Source: Bacteroidetes bacterium UBA6661 (GTDB lineage Bacteria; Bacteroidota; Bacteroidia; AKYH767-A; OLB10). From it: 37,602 bases of DNA. This document shows positions 32,613-37,602 of this stretch, in pieces. The notes beneath the pieces are model-generated. The model was not told where the DNA came from. It worked only from the letters and a program-made list of their open reading frames with translations, and did not search any database. Positions within the stretch are counted from its first letter, which is position 1. The number at the start of each line of letters is the position of its first letter. The stretch spans positions 48,660 to 86,261 of the forward strand of contig DKKR01000072.1 in assembly GCA_002455375.1 (NCBI GenBank), written 5' to 3'. The position numbers were made by a program, and so were the translations under genes.

Positions 32613-32978
32613 TTATTTTTTCTTCTTAGTTGCTGCTTTTTTCTTAGTAGCTGCTTTCTTTTTTGGAGCAGCTTTCTTCTTTGGAGCTGCTTTCTTTTTA
32701 GTAGCTGCCTTCTTTTTTGGAGCCGCTTTCTTTTTTGGAGCTGCCTTCTTAGCAGAAACTACTTTTTTCTTAGTAGCTGCTTTTTTCTTAGTAGCTTTCT
32801 TTTTAGTAGCCGCTTTTTTCTTAGTGGCTTTCTTTTTTGGAGCTGCTTTTTTCTTAGTTGCAGCTTTCTTTTTAGTAGCTGCTTTTTTCTTAGTTGCAGC
32901 TTTCTTTTTTGGAGCAGCTTTTTTAGCTTCTACCATTTCAGCACCTGTAGTGCTTTCAATCATTGAATTGTTCATCAT
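32613..32978 (-). CDS. Histone-H1-like Lys/Ala repeat DNA-binding protein
   Basis: A 121-residue, extremely basic protein. After an 18-residue acidic/neutral start (MMNNSMIESTTGAEMVEA) it consists of 17 tandem units of KKAATK or KKAAPK, with two 5-residue KKATK units and one KKVVSA, closing in KKK. Such tails resemble the C-terminal domain of eukaryotic histone H1 and bacterial proteins like Hc1/AlgP; they bind DNA by charge and may compact the nucleoid. There is no globular domain. It could also bind RNA or polyphosphate. Repeat number is likely to vary between strains through slippage. Confidence 0.8.
   Translation of the reverse strand: MMNNSMIESTTGAEMVEAKKAAPKKKAATKKKAATKKKAATKKKAAPKKKATKKKAATKKKATKKKAATKKKVVSAKKAAPKKKAAPKKKAATKKKAAPKKKAAPKKKAATKKKAATKKKK
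32625..32924 (-). repeat. Tandem 18-bp (some 15-bp) coding repeats
   Basis: Seventeen imperfect units encode the KKAA(T/P)K repeats of the histone-like protein; units 6 and 8 from the N-terminus are 15 bp, the others 18 bp. Differences are mainly GTT/GCT/ACC-type synonymous or Thr/Pro changes. Confidence 0.85.
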
Positions 32979-33042
32979 GATGATTATTTATTTATTGGTT
33001 ATTGATATTGTTATACTCAGAGTTTGCTGATAAGTTACACTT

Positions 33043-34290
33043 TTAGTTTACATCAACAATTTTCTCTGCCTTATATTCACCGTTTAATAATTTCGATTTT
33101 ATTTTTCCGAAAGATTCAATTGTATATTTTACATCTTCTAATGTATGAACTGCTGTAGGTATTAACCTAAGCATAATAATTCCTTTTGGTACTACAGGAT
33201 ACACAACCATTGAACAGAATATGTCATAGTTCTCGCGTAAGTCGTAAATAAGTTTAGTAGCTTCAGGAATAGTTCCGTTAAGATAAACCGGTGTCACCGG
33301 TGATTGTGTTTTTCCAATATCAAATCCTGCTTGCTTGAGTCCGTTTTGCAGGGCATTAACAATTTTCCAAAGATTGTTTTTCAACTGTGGTTGATTTTTT
33401 AGTAGCTCAAGTCTTTTAATAGCACCCTCTACTAAAGGCATTGGCAGGCTTTTCGCAAAAATCTGCGAACGCATGTTGTATTTAAAATATTCTATAATCT
33501 GCGCATCGCTGGCAATAAATCCGCCAATGAGTGCCATAGATTTTGCAAAAGTTCCAAAATAAATATCTACACCATCCTGAACTCCTTGCTCTTCACCTGT
33601 TCCGGCACCTGTTTTTCCCATGGTACCAAAACCGTGGGCATCGTCTACAAATAATCTGAAGCTGAACTTGCTTTTCAGGGCTACTATTTCTTTTAACTTA
33701 CCCTGATCACCACTCATACCAAAAACACCTTCTGTAATAACTAATATAGCACCACCGGTTTCTTCTGCAAGTTTGGTAGCACGCTCAAGTTGCTTTACAA
33801 GGTTGTTAATGTCGTTATGCGGATATACAAAACGTTTTCCCATGTGCAGGCGAACACCATCAATAATGCAGGCATGCGATTCGGAGTCATATACTATTAT
33901 ATCATGGCGGTCAACCAAACAGTCAATGGCACTAACCATTCCCTGATATCCGTAGTTTAATAATATAGCGTCTTCTTTTTGTTCGAAAGCGGCAAGTTGT
34001 TGTTCTAATAATGTATGTCTGTCGGTTTCACCACTCATCATGCGCGCGCCCATTGGTGTTCCTAACCCATAGTGTACCGATGCTTCGCCATCAATTTTGC
34101 GAACTTCAGGATGATTGGCCAATCCCAGATAATTATTTAAACTCCAAACCAACTTTTCTTTTCCGCGAAAAATCATTCTGTTCGAAATCTCACCTTCAAG
34201 TTTTGGAAAAGTAAAATAGCCGTGCGATTCTTTGGCATGCATACCTAACGGGCCACGGTTCTTACTAATCTTGTCAAACAAATCTGTCAT
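33043..34290 (-). CDS. Alpha-oxoamine synthase family enzyme (serine palmitoyltransferase/KBL-like)
   Basis: A 415-residue PLP enzyme that joins an acyl-CoA to an amino acid with loss of CO2. Marks: SLNNYLGLANHPEVRK, NYGYQGMVSAIDCL, YDSESHACIIDGVRL, TEGVFGMSGDQGKL, the PLP pair in LFVDDAHGFGTMG (D216, H219), and the Schiff-base Lys in YFGTFAKSMALIGGF (K250). Possible reactions are serine palmitoyltransferase for sphingolipids, cysteate acyltransferase for sulfonolipids, or 2-amino-3-ketobutyrate CoA ligase for threonine breakdown. Sequence differs clearly from the well-studied Sphingobacterium SPT, and no threonine dehydrogenase gene is adjacent. I leave the substrate open. Confidence 0.82.
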   Translation of the reverse strand: MTDLFDKISKNRGPLGMHAKESHGYFTFPKLEGEISNRMIFRGKEKLVWSLNNYLGLANHPEVRKIDGEASVHYGLGTPMGARMMSGETDRHTLLEQQLAAFEQKEDAILLNYGYQGMVSAIDCLVDRHDIIVYDSESHACIIDGVRLHMGKRFVYPHNDINNLVKQLERATKLAEETGGAILVITEGVFGMSGDQGKLKEIVALKSKFSFRLFVDDAHGFGTMGKTGAGTGEEQGVQDGVDIYFGTFAKSMALIGGFIASDAQIIEYFKYNMRSQIFAKSLPMPLVEGAIKRLELLKNQPQLKNNLWKIVNALQNGLKQAGFDIGKTQSPVTPVYLNGTIPEATKLIYDLRENYDIFCSMVVYPVVPKGIIMLRLIPTAVHTLEDVKYTIESFGKIKSKLLNGEYKAEKIVDVN

Positions 34291-34828
34291 AAAAATGCTA
34301 AAAAAAAAATTCGCTTTTGCTTTTTAAAATTGTTTCCGAAATATCACCACAATTTTATTTTTGATAACCATGCTACTTAATATTTTTCAACAGAAAATTG
34401 TTAACTGCTTTTTTGAAGATAAGAAAATATTTTTTGAAAAAAAAGTAATCGCAGAAAAAAAATAAAAAACTTTTTGTTTCAATTTTTCAGAGGAGGAAAT
34501 AAATGTTGTTGTTGTAATTATTAAAAAAAATATTTTTAATAAGCATTGATTTTTTATAATGATACACAAAAAGAAATGGAGTGTGTTTGTTAATATGTCA
34601 ACAACCTGAGTGTAAAAAAAATTCTTAAAACGGTAATTGTGTGCAAAAGTTTTGATCAAAATCTGTGTTAATGCAAACAAAAAAACAATTCTGTTTTTGG
34701 GTTGATGAGTAAAAAAAATTACAATTAATTTTTTAAGAAACTCAATATTGTTTTTAGGTTAATGATTATTGAAAGTGTGTTTCAGGATAGTTCTAAAAAC
34801 CGATGTAATGTATTTATAAAACAAAAAA
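34291..34828. other. Very AT-rich 538-base intergenic region
   Basis: No credible gene: a 97-codon minus-strand frame here is low-complexity Phe/Ile/Lys from A/T runs. The DNA has many A or T tracts of 6-10 bases spaced at roughly helical or multi-helical intervals, which suggests bent DNA, and scattered near-matches to DnaA boxes such as TTTTCAACA (34387 area) and TGTGCAAAA (34640 area), each two bases off TTATCCACA. It holds the promoter region of the alpha-oxoamine synthase gene. An origin-like or nucleoid-protein-binding role is only a possibility. Confidence 0.4.
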
Positions 34829-34852
34829 GCCGCTTCGGTTATCGGAAGCGGC
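34829..34852 (-). terminator. Intrinsic terminator for hpf
   Basis: GCCGCTTC (34829-34836) pairs with GAAGCGGC (34845-34852) around an 8-base loop. On the minus strand the GC-rich stem is followed by a T run, just past the hpf stop codon. It is the most GC-rich hairpin in the window. Confidence 0.88.
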
Positions 34853-34869
34853 CTTTAGTTATCTGTTCT

Positions 34870-35169
34870 TTAAGAACCTCTTTGTTTCTCTTTGTGTTTG
34901 GTGATTTGTCGTTTTAGTGCTTCAACCGATTTATCAGCTGCCTGCTCAAAGGTGGCACATTGCTCACTTGCAAAAAGTACTTTACCGGGTGTGCTGATTT
35001 TAATTTCAGCTATTTTATTTTCCTGCGTTACGTTTTTGTCTAAACGTAAAAATACTTCACCATCTATTATGTGCTCATAAAACTGTTTTAGTTTGTCAAC
35101 CTTTTCTTCTACAAAACGAATCAGGTTTTTGTCTGCATCAAAATGGATGGACTGCACTTTAATCTTCAT
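34870..35169 (-). CDS. hpf: Ribosome hibernation-promoting factor (HPF/YfiA family)
   Basis: A 99-residue short-form hibernation factor. The pattern IKVQSIHFDADKNLIRFVEE, KVDKLKQFYEHIIDGEVFLR, KIAEIKISTPGKVLFASEQC and FEQAADKSVEALKRQITKHK matches the beta-alpha-beta-beta-beta-alpha fold that binds the 30S decoding site and silences ribosomes in stationary phase. Ends with a basic tail (KEKQRGS). It is the last gene of the rpsU-xerC-hpf series, an arrangement common in Bacteroidota, and is followed by a strong terminator. No tRNA or tuf genes follow, though they often do in relatives. Confidence 0.93.
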   Translation of the reverse strand: MKIKVQSIHFDADKNLIRFVEEKVDKLKQFYEHIIDGEVFLRLDKNVTQENKIAEIKISTPGKVLFASEQCATFEQAADKSVEALKRQITKHKEKQRGS

Positions 35170-35283
35170 ACTCTATTTTGTTTTTAGTACAAAACCCACA
35201 CATTGCCCTTTTGCTGGTGTTTTGTGGTTTAAAATATTCTTTGGGCATGGAAATATTCTGTTTTGAAAAGTAAATATACGAAA

Positions 35284-36171
35284 TCAAGCCTTAGGATGTG
35301 CTTGTTTGTAGATATTTTTCAGCTTATCAATGGTGTTGTGTGTATAGACCTGAGTAGCAGCAAGGCTGCTATGTCCCAGAATTTCTTTGATGGCATTTAT
35401 TTGTGCACCGCTGTTGAGCATTTCTGTTGCAAAAGTGTGGCGCAAAACGTGCGGGCTTCTTTTTTTGTTGGTGGTCACCTGACTGAGCATTACATTAACT
35501 ACCTTATAAACGAATTTGGGGTATAGTTTGTTACCATCATTTTTAATAAAAAAGTACTCCGACTTGATTTTTTCATCAATGACGTTGTTTCGTTCATTTA
35601 AATATACAACTATAGCCTCTTTCATTTCCGGTGTGATGGGAATGATGCGCTCTTTATTTCTTTTACCCAATACTTTTAAAGTCAGATTGTAGAGGTCAAC
35701 GTTTTTATCTTTAAGTCCAATCAATTCGGCAAGACGCATGCCTGTCTGATAAAACATATTTATAATAAGCTTGTCGCGAATACCTTCAAACCCTTCTTTA
35801 AATGCAACACCATCCAGTAACTGATCCATTTTTTGGCGGTCAACGATTACAGGAAGTTTTTTGGCAGTTTTTGGCGAAACAATTTTCAGCATTGGGTTTT
35901 GGCTGATGGTTTTTTCACGCATCAAAAATTTGAAATAGGTTTTCAGTGAGGAGATTTTCCGGTTAACGGTTCGTGAGTCTATTTTCCGGTCTAATAAAGA
36001 AACTATCCAACTGCGAATAAAAAAGTGAGTAATCTCTTCGGGCTTCTGTGCCTGATAGGTCTGTCCCATAAAATCAAAAAACTGCTTAAGGTCGGTACCA
36101 TAAGCAGTTAAAGTATGTTGCGAAAAACGTTTTTCGTATTGAAGAAACCGCAGAAACTTTGCGTAAGGCAT
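35284..36171 (-). CDS. xerC: Tyrosine recombinase XerC
   Basis: A 295-residue tyrosine recombinase. The N-terminal SAM-like core-binding domain (KFLRFLQYEKRFSQHTLTAY) is followed by the catalytic domain with all six residues: R146 (GMRLAEL), K170 (LGKRNKER), H241 and R244 (SPHVLRHTFAT), H267 (LGHSS) and Y276 (VYTHN). Xer enzymes resolve chromosome dimers at dif. Its position between rpsU and hpf, conserved in many Bacteroidota, marks it as a housekeeping Xer rather than a phage or integron integrase. No attachment site or mobile gene is near. Confidence 0.94.
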   Translation of the reverse strand: MPYAKFLRFLQYEKRFSQHTLTAYGTDLKQFFDFMGQTYQAQKPEEITHFFIRSWIVSLLDRKIDSRTVNRKISSLKTYFKFLMREKTISQNPMLKIVSPKTAKKLPVIVDRQKMDQLLDGVAFKEGFEGIRDKLIINMFYQTGMRLAELIGLKDKNVDLYNLTLKVLGKRNKERIIPITPEMKEAIVVYLNERNNVIDEKIKSEYFFIKNDGNKLYPKFVYKVVNVMLSQVTTNKKRSPHVLRHTFATEMLNSGAQINAIKEILGHSSLAATQVYTHNTIDKLKNIYKQAHPKA

Positions 36172-36266
36172 AATATTGTTTATGCCAAATATAAAAGCAT
36201 ATTCAATAGGTGCAGTTCAAAACAAGGCTTAGAAAAGATGAATTATAAAAAGCCCTTTGTTAAGAA

Positions 36267-36470
36267 TTACATTGCGCCTTCGGCCTCTAAGCGCTGAAGT
36301 TTTGTGCGGTGTATTGCTTTTTTAACTTCTGTTCTGCGGGCAACTGATGGTTTTTCATATGCCTGACGTGAACGCAGTTGTTTTACAACACCTGTTTTTT
36401 CAAACTTCTTTTTAAACTTCTTTAAAGCCTTATCCAAAGGCTCATTGTCTTTAATTTGAACAATAATCAT
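36267..36470 (-). CDS. rpsU: 30S ribosomal protein S21
   Basis: A 67-residue basic protein matching S21: MIIVQIKDNEPLDKALKKFK, KKFEKTGVVKQLRSRQAYEK and PSVARRTEVKKAIHRTK. S21 sits near the anti-Shine-Dalgarno end of 16S rRNA; in Bacteroidota it is part of the pocket that hides that sequence, in keeping with the weak use of Shine-Dalgarno sites across this window. A perfect -7 box lies upstream. Confidence 0.95.
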   Translation of the reverse strand: MIIVQIKDNEPLDKALKKFKKKFEKTGVVKQLRSRQAYEKPSVARRTEVKKAIHRTKLQRLEAEGAM

Positions 36471-36498
36471 ATTATAATTTCAAAATGTTTTGGGAGCG

Positions 36499-36506
36499 CA
36501 AAGGTA
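36499..36506 (-). promoter_or_regulatory. -7 promoter box for rpsU
   Basis: The minus strand reads TACCTTTG followed by CGC, a perfect TAnnTTTG match identical to the nadE box, 28 bases before the rpsU ATG. Confidence 0.55.
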
Positions 36507-36645
36507 AGTAAATAATTGGCATAATAATCAATACAATAGAAATTTTTTAAGAAAGTACTACCCTGCCTTTATCTGACCTTAACTGTTGATTATTAATGTG
36601 ATGGATTAGACTTCTTTTCAGGTTTTATGTTAAAACCATAGTGAA

Positions 36646-37602
36646 TCACATTAAATCTCTACCAATATCTTTCCTATAAAAGGCCTTTTCGTAGGTAATT
36701 TCAGCCAATTGTTCATAGACTTTTTCGCGGGCTTCTGCCAGATTTTTACCCAATGCATTTACTGCAAGTACACGTCCGCCACTAGTTAGTACTTTGTCAT
36801 CCTGCAAGATTGTTCCGGCATGAAATACATTTACCCCTTTAACTTTTTCAAGTCCTGAAATGATTTTTCCTTTTTCATAAGTTTCAGGGTAACCACCCGA
36901 AACCATCATAACAGTAAAAGAGGTTCTGTCATCTGTTTTGAGTTCAACTTCGTGAAGTTTTTTTTGTGCTACACTATTCATCAACTCAATAAAATCAGTT
37001 TTTATTCTTGGAAAAACAGCTTCTGTTTCCGGGTCGCCCATACGGCAGTTGTATTCAATAACAAAAGGATCGCCATTTACATTCATCAGTCCGATAAATA
37101 AAAAACCGGTGTATGAAATATTTTCATGCTTTAATCCATTTATGGTTGGCTTAATAATTTTGTCTTCTACCTTTTGCATAAATGCAGCTTCTGCAAACGG
37201 AACAGGTGAAACAGATCCCATACCACCTGTATTAAGTCCGGTATCATTGTCGCCAATTCTTTTATAATCTTTAGCTTCAGGAAGCAGACAATAATTGTTG
37301 CCGTCTGTCAGAACAAAAACAGATAGCTCTATCCCATTCAGAAATTCTTCTATCACTACTTTGTTTCCTGCCTTGCCAAAAGGTTGGTTGATGAGAAGAT
37401 GATGCAATTGTTCCCTTGCCTCAGTTTCTGTTTCGCAAATAATAACACCTTTACCGGCAGCTAAACCATCGGCTTTAAGTACGTAGGGTGCAGAAAGTGT
37501 ATTCAGAAAATTATAACCTTGCTGTAGTTGCGATGATTCAAAAGTTTCATATCGTGCAGTAGGTATATTATTCCGTAGCATAAAAGCTTTAGAAAAATCT
37601 TT
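36646..37602 (-). CDS. purD: Phosphoribosylamine-glycine ligase, 5' end outside the window
   Basis: The minus-strand frame is open to the right edge: the codons before the internal ATG at 37581 read KDFSKAF, matching the family 'SKxFM' segment, so the gene starts beyond 37602. The visible 318 residues contain the ATP-grasp core: PYVLKADGLAAGKGVIIC, EEFLNGIELSVFVLTDG, NTGGMGSVSPVPF, FIGLMNVNGDPFVIEYNCRM and GDPETEAVFPR. PurD (about 425 residues) joins phosphoribosylamine and glycine, the second step of purine synthesis. About 105 N-terminal residues are missing from view. The C-terminal end (FYRKDIGRDLM) is complete. Confidence 0.95.
   Translation of the reverse strand, partial: KDFSKAFMLRNNIPTARYETFESSQLQQGYNFLNTLSAPYVLKADGLAAGKGVIICETETEAREQLHHLLINQPFGKAGNKVVIEEFLNGIELSVFVLTDGNNYCLLPEAKDYKRIGDNDTGLNTGGMGSVSPVPFAEAAFMQKVEDKIIKPTINGLKHENISYTGFLFIGLMNVNGDPFVIEYNCRMGDPETEAVFPRIKTDFIELMNSVAQKKLHEVELKTDDRTSFTVMMVSGGYPETYEKGKIISGLEKVKGVNVFHAGTILQDDKVLTSGGRVLAVNALGKNLAEAREKVYEQLAEITYEKAFYRKDIGRDLM

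Noticed and set aside
32625..32924. CRISPR-like array of short repeats
   Set aside because: Units are contiguous, in frame and coding, with no spacers between them.
32824..33030. Plus-strand frame rich in Ala/Phe opposite the histone-like gene, resembling a membrane helix
   Set aside because: It is the complement of the KKAATK repeats (AAFFLVAAFF...), a known artefact of such repeats.
34387..34680. Minus-strand 97-codon frame in the AT-rich gap
   Set aside because: Mostly Phe, Ile, Lys and Thr from A/T runs, no recognisable domain and no ribosome-binding or promoter signal at its start.
34291..34870. tRNA cluster or tuf gene expected after hpf
   Set aside because: I looked for tRNA-like arms and the 3' CCA context and found none; the region is AT-rich and ends in a terminator.
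35284..36171. Tyrosine recombinase as a sign of a mobile element or integron
   Set aside because: It lies between rpsU and hpf, a housekeeping position in Bacteroidota, and there are no attachment sites, cargo genes or direct repeats nearby.

Overview
The window looks like chromosomal DNA from a member of the Bacteroidota. Evidence: AT-rich sequence; a fused SecD-SecF translocase; adjacent gldB and gldC gliding genes; lipoproteins with a short lipobox followed by Lys/Asp residues; a split methylmalonyl-CoA mutase; and repeated TAnnTTTG-type -7 promoter boxes just upstream of start codons. The family mix would fit a Chitinophagales or Sphingobacteriales-like organism, but that is a guess. No rRNA, tRNA, CRISPR array or insertion sequence was recognised.

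Layout. 1-3.4 kb: a GlxA-type (DJ-1/PfpI plus AraC) regulator on the minus strand, broken by one frameshift, faces a plus-strand run of small SRPBCC and VOC/PhnB genes that includes an SRPBCC gene reduced to its two ends. 3.4-9.8 kb: a short error-prone-type DnaE polymerase, a gene remnant on the opposite strand, then secDF. 9.8-11.1 kb: a LolC/E-like permease. 11.2-14.7 kb: a nucleotide-sugar operon (PLP aminotransferase, UDP-glucose dehydrogenase, UDP-glucuronate decarboxylase) for surface glycans. 14.8-17.3 kb: an Mla-type lipid transport operon (permease, ATPase, MCE protein). 17.4-19.0 kb: methylmalonyl-CoA mutase catalytic subunit.

19.1-23.5 kb is the most interesting block. A small Cys-rich membrane protein, a beta-barrel-like protein with CxxC at its mature N-terminus, two tandem MbnP-family lipoproteins, a MauG/MbnH-type diheme lipoprotein and a small lipoprotein all lie on one strand. 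MbnH is known to oxidise a tryptophan of MbnP to kynurenine, and MbnP is tied to copper handling, so this is a candidate copper-acquisition module outside any methanobactin operon, with a duplicated substrate protein.

23.5-32.6 kb: NAD synthetase, a small outer-membrane barrel, gldB-gldC followed by a decayed copy of the gldC 3' end, a VOC protein, arfB, an omega-amidase and its likely partner aminotransferase, and a ClC protein with CBS domains. 32.6-37.6 kb: a Lys/Ala repeat histone-H1-like protein, an alpha-oxoamine synthase, a very AT-rich 0.54-kb gap, hpf, xerC, rpsU, and purD running off the right edge.

Two of the broken genes (the GlxA regulator and the ORF after gldC) would each be restored by one extra A in an A-run, so sequencing or assembly error must be excluded before they are called true pseudogenes.
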